Shown: positions 1 to 8,472, counted from the first letter of the stretch. The stretch is 64,000 nucleotides of DNA from Chloroflexota bacterium (GCA_016234555.1 JACRBJ010000077.1:35380-99379), one strand, 5' to 3'. Made by a program: numbers and translations. The notes: generated by a model from the letters alone, not told the origin.

Positions 1-1015
1 CGGCTTGTGTGAAGGAATCGGGGAACGGGTTTGGCAGGTTCGCAAATCCCCAGGCGAGTCCGCGCACACTCCCGTTGAGCGGGGTGGGAGAGATCAGCAA
101 GCCGCCTTTGATGTCGTAGGAGGTGAGGTAGTTTTGGTTGGCGCTGTTGGTGATGGCGACGATCTTTTCAGCGGTCTCGTTCCATGCTCCCCAGCTGCCG
201 TCGCCGATCCAGCGCGCGCTGCGGGTGGGATCACTGGATTCCCAGACATAGAGTCCGCTAAAGCCGATGGTCTGCGAGGTGGACGACCACAACAGCTTCG
301 AGCCGTCGAAATTCCAGAGCGGATGATTTTCAGCAGCGAGCGGGGTGTTGCTCAGGTTTTGGTAGCGGTCGTTGCCTGAAAGGTCGAGGTTTGCCAGCCA
401 GACGTCGCTATCGCTGCCGCGGTTGGAGATGAATGCCACGTGCCTGCCGTCGGGCGCCCAGGCTGGGGAGTGATCGGAGGCGGGGTCTGTGGTGATGGGC
501 AGGATGGGCTGGCTGCGGTCGCTGACCGAGACTACCGCCACTTCGAGGTTTTCGTTGATGTAGGTCTCGAAGGCGAGCCATTGCGAATCGGGCGACCAGG
601 ACGGGGCGGAGTCGTATTCGGGTGAGCTGGTGACCTGTGACACTTCACCGCTTTGCAGGTCCATCATGTACAAGTCCCAGAACCCGCTGCGGTCGGAGGC
701 GAAGGCTAGTTTGGTGCGATCAGGGCTGAGGGCGGGGGCGATGTCGTTCCACTCGCCGCTACTGATTCGCGTGAGGGGCAAATCCTGCGGATGTTCGCGC
801 TGGACGAAGAGGTGGGCGTAGCCGTTCTCTTCGATGGAGAGGAAGATGAAGTTGTTTTCGCCGCCATAGCGGATGATGGACGGCGTGGCAGTGGGACTTG
901 GTGTGCTGTCTGCGATGAAAACCGGTGTGGCTTCCGCAGACTTGGAACAGCCGAGGAGCAGGAGGCTGAGACTTGTCAAAACTGCGGCTTTTGTGAGGGA
1001 GGTGGGAAAGGGCAT
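1..1015 (-). CDS. TolB-like beta-propeller lipoprotein (3' end cut by window edge)
   Basis: The minus strand is open from an ATG at 1015 to the left edge, so the C-terminus is missing. The N-terminus is a lipoprotein signal: a hydrophobic stretch ending in LLLLGC with the lipidation cysteine at residue 23, then an S/T/P-rich linker. The rest carries repeated PD40 (WD40-like/TolB) blades, seen as ALSPDR..LAFASDRSG, SWSPDSQWLAFET, AWAPDGRHVAFISNRG and WNFDGSKLLW. Such proteins are cell-surface beta-propellers of unknown ligand. The small gene at 1028-1402 lies just upstream on the same strand and could be co-transcribed. The lipoprotein and propeller assignment is firm; the precise role is unknown. 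Confidence 0.85.
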   Translation of the reverse strand, partial: MPFPTSLTKAAVLTSLSLLLLGCSKSAEATPVFIADSTPSPTATPSIIRYGGENNFIFLSIEENGYAHLFVQREHPQDLPLTRISSGEWNDIAPALSPDRTKLAFASDRSGFWDLYMMDLQSGEVSQVTSSPEYDSAPSWSPDSQWLAFETYINENLEVAVVSVSDRSQPILPITTDPASDHSPAWAPDGRHVAFISNRGSDSDVWLANLDLSGNDRYQNLSNTPLAAENHPLWNFDGSKLLWSSTSQTIGFSGLYVWESSDPTRSARWIGDGSWGAWNETAEKIVAITNSANQNYLTSYDIKGGLLISPTPLNGSVRGLAWGFANLPNPFPDSFTQA

Positions 1016-1027
1016 GGATGAATTTTA

Positions 1028-1402
1028 TTAATGGGAATCAGGTTGGAGTGTGGGTGGTTCAACGGCAAACACACAAGTGACAGGTTTATTCTGCGGTCCG
1101 TCGGGATAGTACAGGCGGGCGCTGAGGGTGTAGGGGTTGTTGAGTTCGCCGCGGATGTGCATGGTGAATTCGATCTTCCAACCGAGCGGCTCGACAATGT
1201 TCGTGGACGCGACTTCGTCGCCATCGGCGTCGAATAGAAACACTTCGATGGAGGGGCGTTGTTGAAAAGGGGTGATTTCCATGTCCACGCGCACGCGGTA
1301 GCCGTCGGAATAGGGCTGGGCGGTGAGTTGGAGAATCCTGGTCTCTTCAGGTGAAGCGCGCTCCGCGCCCTCTGCATTGTCTGGGGAAAGGTAAAAATCC
1401 AT
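1028..1402 (-). CDS. Hypothetical protein, 124 aa
   Basis: An open frame of 124 codons starting at ATG 1402. I recognise no family. The product is probably soluble, with no signal peptide or membrane segment, and has alternating beta-type segments (RVRVDMEITPF, IEVFLFDADGD, KIEFTMHIRG) that suggest a small beta-sandwich. It precedes the TolB-like lipoprotein gene by about 12 nt, which suggests one transcript. The competing frame at 976-1377 on the same strand has an S/T/P-rich low-quality translation and is a shadow. No Shine-Dalgarno is visible, and a TATAAT box sits 6 nt before the start codon. Confidence 0.7.
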   Translation of the reverse strand: MDFYLSPDNAEGAERASPEETRILQLTAQPYSDGYRVRVDMEITPFQQRPSIEVFLFDADGDEVASTNIVEPLGWKIEFTMHIRGELNNPYTLSARLYYPDGPQNKPVTCVFAVEPPTLQPDSH

Positions 1403-1408
1403 TCGGGT

Positions 1409-1414
1409 ATTATA
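1409..1414 (-). promoter_or_regulatory. Putative -10 box TATAAT, possible leaderless start
   Basis: On the minus strand a perfect TATAAT ends 6 nt before the ATG at 1402, and no purine-rich ribosome site lies between. A start site about 7 nt after the box would fall on the A of the ATG, giving a leaderless mRNA. The same arrangement recurs upstream of the gene starting at 17086. Confidence 0.4.
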
Positions 1415-1511
1415 ACCAGAAACGAAGGGATGGGTTTCGATGGCAGGTTGCAGTTTCGTTGGGGCTGTGATGGCGAGAATTTACTCCGTGCCTGACAGGT
1501 TTCCTTGAAAA

Positions 1512-1551
1512 AAAGAGGCAGTCACTATTTTTTAAATGTGACTGCCTCTTT
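1512..1551 (-). terminator. Intrinsic terminator of the CpXC gene
   Basis: A perfect 14-bp inverted repeat (1512-1525 with 1538-1551, arm AAAGAGGCAGTCAC) is followed on the minus strand by a T-run. It lies about 30 nt past the stop at 1580. Confidence 0.8.
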
Positions 1552-1579
1552 ACTTCTCACTCGTTACTTCCAACTCCCC

Positions 1580-2938
1580 CTACCCCATATTCTTCCTCAT
1601 CGAATACTTCAACACGACCTTGTACACCTCGCCGAGTCTTTGTCCCATGGCTTTGGCTTCGGGGTTGTCGCCGCCCTGCGCTTCCATCTGGGCGCCCAGT
1701 CCGCTGAGGGCTTCGAGGAATTGCTGGTTGACCATCGCGTCGTTTTCCTTGAGCATCTGCTCGATTCCCGCGTCATCGGGAGCCTGCAACAACTGCTCGA
1801 TGAACGCTACTTCGGGCGGCGGCGCGCTGGCTTCCTGCAAGACCTGCATCATCTTTTGCAGTTTGCCCATGCGGACGTAATCGTTCTTCTCGGATGCCTG
1901 TTGCAGCAACCGGCTTGCCACGTCCGCCGCTTCCTGGGTAAAGCCATCGAGGTTTTCCTGCGTGGCTTTGGCTACGTCGTCCTTTTCGAGGATCGCTTCG
2001 ACGAAATCCTGCGCCTGCTTCATGCGCGCTTCGATTTGCTTGTCCACCTCGGCAACGAATCCCAGCACCTTTTCGCGGATGGACTCGAGCCGGGCTTTCT
2101 CTTCGCCTGTAGCTTTGTCGATCTTCTCGGTCAGGCTCTGGAAGAAGATGTAGTCCATGCCGCCGCGCGCCATCGAAACATACGCGCGGATGCGGGCTTC
2201 GTTCGGCGCGGCAATCACGAAGTCCAGCAGTTTCTCGCGGGTCAGGCTTCGTCCCGCCGCCTGCAATTCCTTTTGCGCGGTTTCCAACTCGCCGACGGAT
2301 TCCTTCAACTGACGCCCAAAGGCGGTCTCGTCCAGTAGTTGTTTTTGCAGGTCGATCAACATTCGCGCGAGGGACTCCTGTCCGCTTTGCATGGCGTTTT
2401 GCGCGATGCGGCTGAACAGCCCAAAGAACTGCTCGTCGATCACCTTTTCGTTTTGCCTGATCATCTCCAGCCGCGCATCCGCCGAGGTCATCTGGAGCAG
2501 CTTCTCGATCAACTGCACCCGCTCCTGCTGTGATTTGATCATCTCCGACGAAATGCCGTCCTTGTTGAGGATGGTCTCGATCATCGACTCGTACGTGAAG
2601 TTGGCTTGGGGCTTGAACAAATAGCCTTTGCGTTTTTCGAGCGGAAGCCTGTCGACCACCTGCTTGATCAATGGACCGATGAGCTTTTCCTGCTCGTTGA
2701 GCGGGAGTCCCAACTCGGGCGGGAAGAAGGTCAGCAGGAGTTCCTTCTCGTTGTCGTGATAGATGACGGGGGTGGCGAGGCGTCCCTCGTAGCCGCAGTG
2801 CGGACAACGGGCGTAGTTGGATTGTCCACTCAGCAGGCGCTGCTTGGAGGCGGGTTCGTGGGTGACGTCGAAAAGCTGCTCGACGTTGGCTGCGATCAAT
2901 TGTCGGCAGCGGGGACATGCGATTTGTGTTTGGGGCAT
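1580..2938 (-). CDS. CpXC domain protein, 452 aa
   Basis: The N-terminus carries a CpXC-type zinc-binding module: CPRC at residues 8-11, then RCPHCGYEG near residue 45, followed by the LLLTFFPPELGLPLNEQEKLIGPLI segment typical of this family. The remaining 330 residues are mostly charged helix and coiled coil without membrane segments. I chose the ATG at 2938 (MPQTQIACPRC) because the extra 30 residues upstream read like intergenic DNA. The function of CpXC proteins is unknown; the paired cysteines imply metal binding. The gene stands alone with its own terminator. Confidence 0.8.
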   Translation of the reverse strand: MPQTQIACPRCRQLIAANVEQLFDVTHEPASKQRLLSGQSNYARCPHCGYEGRLATPVIYHDNEKELLLTFFPPELGLPLNEQEKLIGPLIKQVVDRLPLEKRKGYLFKPQANFTYESMIETILNKDGISSEMIKSQQERVQLIEKLLQMTSADARLEMIRQNEKVIDEQFFGLFSRIAQNAMQSGQESLARMLIDLQKQLLDETAFGRQLKESVGELETAQKELQAAGRSLTREKLLDFVIAAPNEARIRAYVSMARGGMDYIFFQSLTEKIDKATGEEKARLESIREKVLGFVAEVDKQIEARMKQAQDFVEAILEKDDVAKATQENLDGFTQEAADVASRLLQQASEKNDYVRMGKLQKMMQVLQEASAPPPEVAFIEQLLQAPDDAGIEQMLKENDAMVNQQFLEALSGLGAQMEAQGGDNPEAKAMGQRLGEVYKVVLKYSMRKNMG

Positions 2939-3093
2939 TAGTTTGACTTCCGATTTACGATTTTGGATTTTCGGTTCACAAGAAAGATGAAGTATTTTAC
3001 CAAAGGACACGGGCAAATTACCATCCATAAATTGGATGCGTTATACTCGGTTTTGTTTCACCTGGTCTCCAGGTTAATAGGAAGGAGTTGGGT

Positions 3094-3606
3094 ATGCAGG
3101 TTTCAGAGGCAATTCGATTGAAACGCGCGGTCAGGAAGTTTCAGGACAAACCCCTGCCTGACGAAATTGTCCGCGCCATCCTCAACGCGGGACGCAGGTC
3201 GCAGTCATCGAAGAATAACCAGGCGTGGCAGTTCATCGCCATTCGTGACAAGGAAATTTTGAAGGTGCTTTCGCAATGCGGCGAGTGGGCGGGACATATT
3301 GCGGGCGCGGCGTTGTGCGTTGCAATCCTGACCCCGGAGCCCACGGCGAAATTCCAGACGATGTTCGACGCGGGTCAGGCAGCGGCGTTCATGCAACTGG
3401 CGGCATGGGAACTGGGAGTCGGCTCGTGCCCGGCTTCGATCTACGAAGCGGAAAAAGCGCGGGAGATTCTGAAGTTTCCCGCCGAATGGCACCTGCGGAT
3501 CGCGCTCTCGTTTGGGATTCCGCTAGACGAGGGGAAATTATCCGCGCCGCTAAAGAAGGGCGGACGGCTGTCTCTAGATGAAGTGGTGCATTGGGAAAAG
3601 TGGTGA
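3094..3606 (+). CDS. Nitroreductase family protein, 170 aa
   Basis: An FMN-dependent nitroreductase-fold enzyme expected to reduce a small substrate with NAD(P)H. The N-terminus has the FMN-phosphate motif region KRAVRKFQDKPLPDE, followed by AGRRSQSSKNNQAWQF, which matches the family's R-S..N.QPW segment. The ATG at 3094 is preceded by GGAAGGAG with 6 nt spacing, which fixes this start over the TTG at 3088. At 170 residues it is a short member. It is a single gene facing away from the CpXC gene. The substrate cannot be deduced. Confidence 0.85.
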   Translation: MQVSEAIRLKRAVRKFQDKPLPDEIVRAILNAGRRSQSSKNNQAWQFIAIRDKEILKVLSQCGEWAGHIAGAALCVAILTPEPTAKFQTMFDAGQAAAFMQLAAWELGVGSCPASIYEAEKAREILKFPAEWHLRIALSFGIPLDEGKLSAPLKKGGRLSLDEVVHWEKW

Positions 3607-3685
3607 TTCGATTTACGATTGACGACCTTTCAGTATCACGCTTCAGGTGTCAAAGTGTCCACCGTTCACGGTCTACTGTCCATCG

Positions 3686-4426
3686 TCAACTCACAAACTT
3701 CCACCTACATAGCCGTCTCTCCGCCCAATCCACGGCGTAGTACATGCCAAGTCCCAGCAGACTCATGGCGATGACTCCCGCGTACATGGCGGGATAATTG
3801 AACAGCGTGCTGCCGTTGTAGTAGATGTAATATCCCAGCCCGTATTTTGTGGCAAACAACTCGGTGATGTAAAGCACTGCCACCGCCGTGCCAATGGACT
3901 GTCGCAGTGCGGTCAGGATCGCAGGCAGGCTGGCGGGTAGGTACACAAAGCGGAACAATGCCCGCCGTCCCGCGCCGAGGCTTCGCAGGCTTTGAATCAA
4001 CTGCGGGGGAAGTCCAGCCGCCTGGTCGCGCACCAGCACGACGATCTGGAAAAATAGAATCAGGAAGATAAGCGTGATCTTTGCAACGTCACCAATTCCC
4101 AGAAAAAGTAAAACGACAGGCACAAAGACCACTTTGGGGATGGGATACAGCACGTAAATGATGGGGGAGAAGATTCTGTCCAGCCGCTTCCAGCCGCCGA
4201 TCAACAACCCCGCTGGAGCCGCCGCCAGCACCGAGAGCAGCATCCCGGCCGTCACCCGCCAAAAGCTGTAGAGGAAGTGCGTCACGAGTCCGTTGTCCAG
4301 TTCGTCGATGAAGACGACAAAGACGTTCCACGGCGCGGGCAGGATGTCCCGATTGACCAGCATGGCAATAATCTGCCACGCAATGACCAGCCCAATAATC
4401 GAAGCCACGATCCCGCGCTTCCTCAT
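3686..4426 (-). CDS. ABC transporter permease, SsuC/TauC type
   Basis: A 246-residue inner-membrane permease with about six hydrophobic segments. The cytoplasmic coupling loop reads SLGAGRRALFRFVYLPASLP (about residues 146-165), the EAA-like signature of the nitrate/sulfonate/taurine/thiamine-precursor permeases. Its start overlaps the stop of the ATPase gene by 4 nt (ATGA), so translation is coupled. It is the last gene of the TetR, binding protein, ATPase, permease operon. The substrate is not determinable from the permease. Confidence 0.9.
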   Translation of the reverse strand: MRKRGIVASIIGLVIAWQIIAMLVNRDILPAPWNVFVVFIDELDNGLVTHFLYSFWRVTAGMLLSVLAAAPAGLLIGGWKRLDRIFSPIIYVLYPIPKVVFVPVVLLFLGIGDVAKITLIFLILFFQIVVLVRDQAAGLPPQLIQSLRSLGAGRRALFRFVYLPASLPAILTALRQSIGTAVAVLYITELFATKYGLGYYIYYNGSTLFNYPAMYAGVIAMSLLGLGMYYAVDWAERRLCRWKFVS

Positions 4427-5196
4427 TTCCCGTTCCTTGTCACTCGTTCCTCATTTCTCATCTCTCCCCACAATAACTCGCACAACTCACGATACTCCAG
4501 ACTGTTGCGATGACCAGCCTCTCCCGCGTGCGGATTCTCGAAGACTCGCGGTGACGAATCCAGCAGCAGGATTTTGCTCCCCAGCGCGATTGCCTCCTCG
4601 ATGGCGTGGGTGACGATGACCAGCGTCAGGGCTTGCTCGCGGCACAGGGAGAGGGTCAGGTGTTGCAGGTCTTCGCGGGTGATGGCGTCGAGGGATGAGA
4701 ATGGTTCGTCCATCAACAGCAGGTCGGGAGATAAAGCCAGGGTGCGGGCGATGGCTGTCCGCTGGCGTTGTCCGCCTGAGATTTGGGCGGGATATTTATC
4801 CGCGACTTCGACCAGTCCCATCTTTTTGAGCCAGTAATCCACATCGTTGTCAGGCTGAAAGTTTTTTGGCGCGTGTTTGCCGTCTGCCCCATAAAAGTCG
4901 CGGACTTGTAATCCCAGCCCCGCGTTCTCGCGGACGGTTGCCCACGGCAGCAGACCGTAGTCCTGCAAAATCAATCCCGTGCGCGGGCGCGGACGTTTCA
5001 GCCGCTCGCCGTCAATTTCGATGACGCCTTTGGTCGGGAGGCGCAATCCAGCCAACAGATAGAGCAGGGTCGTCTTGCCGCAGCCCGACGAGCCGAGGAT
5101 CGCCCAGGTCTCACCACGCTGAACGTCCCAGTTGAAATCCTGAAAGATGGGCGCGGTATGTGGGTAGCCAAACGTGAGGGAGTGGATGTGAATCAT
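4423..5196 (-). CDS. ABC transporter ATP-binding protein, SsuB/TauB type
   Basis: A 257-residue nucleotide-binding subunit. Walker A is GSSGCGKT at residues 35-42, the Q-loop lies in LILQDYGLLPWATV, the signature is ISGGQRQR, Walker B is LLLMDEPFSSLD and the switch histidine is in VIVTHAIEEA. These features are typical of nitrate/sulfonate/thiamine-precursor importers. It pairs with the overlapping permease downstream and the lipoprotein binding protein upstream. A hairpin with a T-run separates it from the binding-protein gene and may lower its expression relative to that gene. Confidence 0.92.
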   Translation of the reverse strand: MIHIHSLTFGYPHTAPIFQDFNWDVQRGETWAILGSSGCGKTTLLYLLAGLRLPTKGVIEIDGERLKRPRPRTGLILQDYGLLPWATVRENAGLGLQVRDFYGADGKHAPKNFQPDNDVDYWLKKMGLVEVADKYPAQISGGQRQRTAIARTLALSPDLLLMDEPFSSLDAITREDLQHLTLSLCREQALTLVIVTHAIEEAIALGSKILLLDSSPRVFENPHAGEAGHRNSLEYRELCELLWGEMRNEERVTRNGK

Positions 5197-5201
5197 AGTG
5201 G

Positions 5202-5235
5202 AAAAAATTGACAGCCACCACAGGTGACTGTCAAT
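5202..5235 (-). terminator. Hairpin with T-run between binding-protein and ATPase genes
   Basis: ATTGACAGCCACC (5207-5219) pairs with GGTGACTGTCAAT (5223-5235) with one mismatch. On the minus strand six T residues follow. Because it sits inside an operon it may act as a leaky terminator, giving more binding protein than ATPase and permease. Confidence 0.55.
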
Positions 5236-5255
5236 GGATTATAACGTCAATCTCC

Positions 5256-5284
5256 GTAGGGGCGAGGCGCCGCCTCGCCCCTAC
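5256..5284. repeat. Perfect 14-bp-arm palindrome, GTAGGGGCG family
   Basis: Arms GTAGGGGCGAGGCG and CGCCTCGCCCCTAC flank one base. A sister with the same outer half (GTAGGGGCG...CGCCCCTAC) lies at 59534-59560. There is no T-run, so it is not a simple terminator; it looks like a REP-type mobile palindrome. Confidence 0.75.
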
Positions 5285-5293
5285 GATACAAAT

Positions 5294-6325
5294 TTACGGC
5301 AACAGCGTCGCGTTGACAGAATCCGCGTAGGAGACATCAACCGTCAACATGTTCTTTCCCTTTGCCCAAGCCAGCGCGTCGTTCCATTCCTCTTCGGTGG
5401 GGACTCCAGCCGTGGGGAAGGGCGGCACTTTGTAGGTTTCCAGCAATGGCGGTGGCACAATTTTCTGGTCGCTCAAAACGTTGGTGTATTTCTTCGCATC
5501 GGCATTGACCAACTCAACCGCTTCCTCAACTGCCGCCAAAAAGCCCTTCACCGCTTCGGGGTTCGCATCGATCACTTCCTTGCGGAATGAAAGCACGCTG
5601 AAACCGTATTCGGGATGTTTGGAATCATCGAGCACGATTACCGCTCCCTGCTGGACAGCCAGTGCCCCAAGGGGGTCGGGCAGCGTCCCAGCGTTCAACT
5701 CGCCCGAAGCGAGCAGCGCCATGCGGTCGGGAATCTTCGGCACGGCGATGGTCTTGATGTCGTCCTGGGTCAAGCCTTCCGCCTGCAAAAGCCGTTCGGT
5801 CACATACTCGATGACCGTTCCCTGCGAGACGCCAATCTCCACGCCCTTCAAACCCTGCGCGTCGGTGATGCCGCTCTTGGCAGACGCGATGATGAAGAAA
5901 TGTCCCGCGCTTTCGGATGGGCGCAGCGCATAACGAACCGCCTGCATTTTGACCTTCTCTTTGTTGAACAGCATATCTGCCAGAATCTCGTTGACCGCGC
6001 CGTCCGCCTGACCCGCCGCGAGCAGTTGGTCGCGCTCGGGGGCGGACGCAACGGGGACAAATTCCACGTTGACGCCGTGCTTGGCAAACAAACCTTCCTG
6101 CTGGGCGACGTACATCGGAAGCGTGTCGATGATGGGGAGGACGGCAATCTTCAACGTGGCTGCTTCAGCCGCGGGCGCTTCGGTGGCGACCTCTGTGGCT
6201 GATTCCGCTGCGGGAGCCCCTGTCGCAGGGACGGTTTCGATGAGGGCGGGTGTTGTGGGTGAACCGCACGCGCCGAGGATCAACCCCAGCGCAAGAACAA
6301 ACACGAACAAGCGATACGAACGCAT
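5294..6325 (-). CDS. ABC transporter substrate-binding lipoprotein, NMT1/SsuA type
   Basis: A 343-residue extracytoplasmic binding protein. The signal peptide ends in LGLILGAC with the lipidation cysteine at residue 20, followed by a T/A/E-rich tether. The mature part begins with TLKIAVLPIIDTLPMYVAQQ, the usual entry strand of NMT1-like proteins for thiamine precursors, nitrate or sulfonates, followed by VEFVPVASAPERDQLLAAGQADGAV. The start at 6325 has AAGGAG at good spacing. It sits 32 nt downstream of the TetR gene. The ligand is unknown; thiamine-precursor-like or aromatic compounds are possible. Confidence 0.9.
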   Translation of the reverse strand: MRSYRLFVFVLALGLILGACGSPTTPALIETVPATGAPAAESATEVATEAPAAEAATLKIAVLPIIDTLPMYVAQQEGLFAKHGVNVEFVPVASAPERDQLLAAGQADGAVNEILADMLFNKEKVKMQAVRYALRPSESAGHFFIIASAKSGITDAQGLKGVEIGVSQGTVIEYVTERLLQAEGLTQDDIKTIAVPKIPDRMALLASGELNAGTLPDPLGALAVQQGAVIVLDDSKHPEYGFSVLSFRKEVIDANPEAVKGFLAAVEEAVELVNADAKKYTNVLSDQKIVPPPLLETYKVPPFPTAGVPTEEEWNDALAWAKGKNMLTVDVSYADSVNATLLP

Positions 6326-6357
6326 GAATTACTTCTCCTTTTTTTCCTTTTTACTCG

Positions 6358-6960
6358 TTACTCATTCCTCTCCACCCCAATCGACCGCAGCAAAAATCTC
6401 TTCAACTCAGGCAGGGACTCTTCCAGCGGCGGCGCGCCTGTGTAAATCCAATGGATGACCACTTCATTCAATGCGCCGACCCAAGCTCGGGCTGTAATCT
6501 CCGCTTGAAGCGGAGGGATGCTCCCGTCCGCCGCAGCCCGCTCCAGCCGCGACTGGACAAGCGCGGTCAGTCGGTTGTTGATGGCGCGGCGTCGTTCCTC
6601 GAAGACGGCTCCCAATCCCACAGCCTGCACCAGCGCAATCTTCGCCAGTCCGCGATACTGGCTGAACAAGCCGAGGGCGGTACGCAGGGCGGCATCCATT
6701 TGCTGCATCCCGTGATCCTCTTTTTCCATCGCCTGCTTGATTTTTGATTCGAGCAGGTCGGCGAAGGTGTCGCTCAGGGCGAGGAAAATATCCTGCTTGC
6801 TGGGGAAGTAGAAATAGAACGAGCCTTTCGAGGTGCTGGATTCGCTCACGATGTCGTCTACCTTGGTGTCGTGGTAGCCTTTCGTGGCGAAAACCTTCAC
6901 GGCCGCTTCAAGGATGCGGGTGCGGGTTTCCTGAGTGGGGTCGAGGTTGGGTGTGGTCAT
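6358..6960 (-). CDS. TetR family transcriptional regulator
   Basis: A 200-residue TetR repressor. The DNA-binding domain is at residues 10-60 (TRILEAAVKVFATKGYHDT, then the recognition helix in STSKGSFYFYFPSK). The C-terminal ligand-binding domain is unassigned. It is the first gene of the transporter operon, and its own promoter overlaps a near-palindromic operator at 6971-6991. It therefore probably represses itself and the importer until a ligand, perhaps the imported compound, binds. Confidence 0.92.
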   Translation of the reverse strand: MTTPNLDPTQETRTRILEAAVKVFATKGYHDTKVDDIVSESSTSKGSFYFYFPSKQDIFLALSDTFADLLESKIKQAMEKEDHGMQQMDAALRTALGLFSQYRGLAKIALVQAVGLGAVFEERRRAINNRLTALVQSRLERAAADGSIPPLQAEITARAWVGALNEVVIHWIYTGAPPLEESLPELKRFLLRSIGVERNE

Positions 6961-6970
6961 GAGTTATAGA

Positions 6971-6991
6971 CCGACTGGTCAGTCTAGTCGG
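6971..6991 (-). promoter_or_regulatory. Probable TetR operator
   Basis: CCGACT (6971-6976) and AGTCGG (6986-6991) form an inverted repeat, and a second one (GACTG-GT-CAGTC) is nested inside. It overlaps the -10 box of the promoter that reads into the TetR gene, as expected for an autorepressor site. Confidence 0.6.
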
Positions 6992-7009
6992 TTGCGAAGA
7001 ATATCACAA
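6981..7009 (-). promoter_or_regulatory. Putative sigma-70-type promoter of the TetR-ABC operon
   Basis: On the minus strand TTGTGA (7009-7004) and TAGACT (6986-6981) are separated by 17 nt. The -10 element lies inside the operator. Confidence 0.45.
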
Positions 7010-7010
7010 T

Positions 7011-7040
7011 AAAAAATCCGCGTCAAGGCTGGCGCGGATT
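7011..7040 (-). terminator. Intrinsic terminator of the small gene at 7071-7337
   Basis: AATCCGCG (7015-7022) pairs with CGCGGATT (7033-7040), followed on the minus strand by TTTTTT. It is about 30 nt beyond the stop codon. Confidence 0.7.
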
Positions 7041-7070
7041 GGGTCTTGCGTGTAGGGAAATGTTATTGAA

Positions 7071-7337
7071 TCAGGCAACATCCCACTCGTCAACGGGTTC
7101 GGGTGGCTCGGCGTTCAGCGGGTAGGCCCAGATCCCGCCTTCGTTCATCATCTTCGCAACCTGGTACGGCTTGGGCAGGGACTCAAAGGTCTGTCCGCTC
7201 ATGAAGTCGATGATCAACTGGTGCGGCGGCTTCTCTGTTTTGAAACTCTTCTGAACCCGTCCCAGAAAATATTTGGCGCTTTCCTTCGAGATTTGAAAAC
7301 GTGAAGCGATCATCTCGAATGGCTTATTTTTGTTCAT
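7071..7337 (-). CDS. Hypothetical protein, 88 aa
   Basis: A small basic N-terminal half with a helix-turn-helix-like look (FEMIASRFQISKESAKYFLGRVQKSF) and an acidic proline-rich tail ending PPEPVDEWDVA. AAGGAA precedes the ATG at 7337 at good spacing, and a terminator follows the stop, so this is a real small gene. I do not recognise the family. The first 35 residues could bind DNA, but that is only an impression from the helix pattern. It lies between the TetR operon and the F420 block. Confidence 0.7.
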   Translation of the reverse strand: MNKNKPFEMIASRFQISKESAKYFLGRVQKSFKTEKPPHQLIIDFMSGQTFESLPKPYQVAKMMNEGGIWAYPLNAEPPEPVDEWDVA

Positions 7338-7355
7338 GTGATTTTCCTTAAATCA

Positions 7356-7388
7356 AGACCTCGGAGGTTTTCAAAACCTCCGAGGTCT
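7356..7388. repeat. Perfect 16-bp-arm palindrome
   Basis: Arm AGACCTCGGAGGTTTT (7356-7371) pairs fully with 7373-7388 around one base. It lies in the 60-nt gap between the LLM oxidoreductase and the 88-aa gene. It could terminate transcription but has no long T-run; it resembles the other intergenic palindromes here. Confidence 0.75.
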
Positions 7389-7397
7389 GTTTGCAAA

Positions 7398-8396
7398 TTA
7401 CTTCTGTGCAAACGTGTCAATTAATAACTTGAAATTCCCGCCGACGGGGTACAGAATCGGACAGGTGCATCCGCGTTTGGTGTATTCAGCCACCTTGGCG
7501 CGGGCTTCTGCTGGCGTGCCGGAAGCAGTAATCTTATGGACAAGCGCATCGGGGACGAGATGCTTGGCTTTGTTGATTTGTTCCTTGGTGGCGGGCCAGC
7601 CCAAAATGGATTGAATCTCATGAACCACTTCATCCGAAACGCCTGAAGCCTTGGCGATGTGCGGTTGCTGCGCCATGTACTGGCAGAGAAGCATCTTGCT
7701 GTAGTCGATTGCCTTGTCGTGGTCTTCATCCACCGAGCAGACGATCAACTGCGGACGGTCGAGGTCTTCGAGTTTGCGTCCCGCCTTCTTTGCGCCCTTT
7801 TCGAGCAGTTCGAGCGCCTTGTCGTTATATTCGGGAGCGACGCAGTAATTCATCACACAGCCGTCGGCGATTTCACCCGTCATTTCCATCATCAGGTCAC
7901 CCGTCGCGCCGATCATGATCGGCACATTGCGCGGTTCACGGCGACCATGTACCACGTCCAGTTCGATGCCGTCCACATGATGGAATTCACCGTGGAAGGT
8001 GACTCGTTCCATGCGGAGCAGGCGGCGCATCACTTCGACGGTCTCGCGCATGGCGAGCAGGGGCTTGCGGCGTTCGATGCCCACGTTCTTCGCCAGCGGG
8101 TCCCACCACGCGCCGATGCCGCAGATGATGCGATTTGGCGCGAGGTCATCAAGGGTGAGGAAGGTGGCGGCAAGCAGACCGATATTGCGCGTCCAGTTAT
8201 TGATGACGCCTGAGCCGACCTTGAGGGTATTGGTCACAGCCGCGTAGGCAGCCATCGGCACAATGGCGTCGCGCACCAGGCGGCTCTCCGCCTGCCAGAC
8301 CGCTTCAAAGCCTTTTGCTTCCGCATACCTGGCATAATCCATCCCGTCGCGGAGATCGTGCGAGTCCTGCAAATATAGAGCCATTCGTTCAGTCAT
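7398..8396 (-). CDS. LLM-class F420-dependent oxidoreductase
   Basis: A 332-residue luciferase-like TIM-barrel enzyme of the Mer/F420-dependent type. Characteristic features are the N-terminal strand followed by YARYAEAKGFEAVWQAESRL, the GSGVINNWTRN segment, LDDLAPNRIICGIGAWWDP and the VPIMIGATGDLMMEMTGEIADG motif. AAGGAG precedes the ATG at 8396. It lies just downstream of the F420 biosynthesis genes, which supports F420 rather than FMN as cofactor. The substrate is unknown; methylene-tetrahydromethanopterin reductase-like and secondary alcohol or sugar-phosphate dehydrogenase members look alike at this level. Confidence 0.88.
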   Translation of the reverse strand: MTERMALYLQDSHDLRDGMDYARYAEAKGFEAVWQAESRLVRDAIVPMAAYAAVTNTLKVGSGVINNWTRNIGLLAATFLTLDDLAPNRIICGIGAWWDPLAKNVGIERRKPLLAMRETVEVMRRLLRMERVTFHGEFHHVDGIELDVVHGRREPRNVPIMIGATGDLMMEMTGEIADGCVMNYCVAPEYNDKALELLEKGAKKAGRKLEDLDRPQLIVCSVDEDHDKAIDYSKMLLCQYMAQQPHIAKASGVSDEVVHEIQSILGWPATKEQINKAKHLVPDALVHKITASGTPAEARAKVAEYTKRGCTCPILYPVGGNFKLLIDTFAQK

Positions 8397-8472
8397 AATT
8401 TTTCTCCTTGTGAGTAAAAATCTACCGCAAAGGGCTCAGGCTCTGAAAACTCAGCTCCCTTTCGGCTGAAGA

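Noticed and set aside
1505..2338. 277-codon plus-strand frame
   Set aside because: It is antisense to the CpXC gene, with an H/L/R-rich shadow composition and no family motif.
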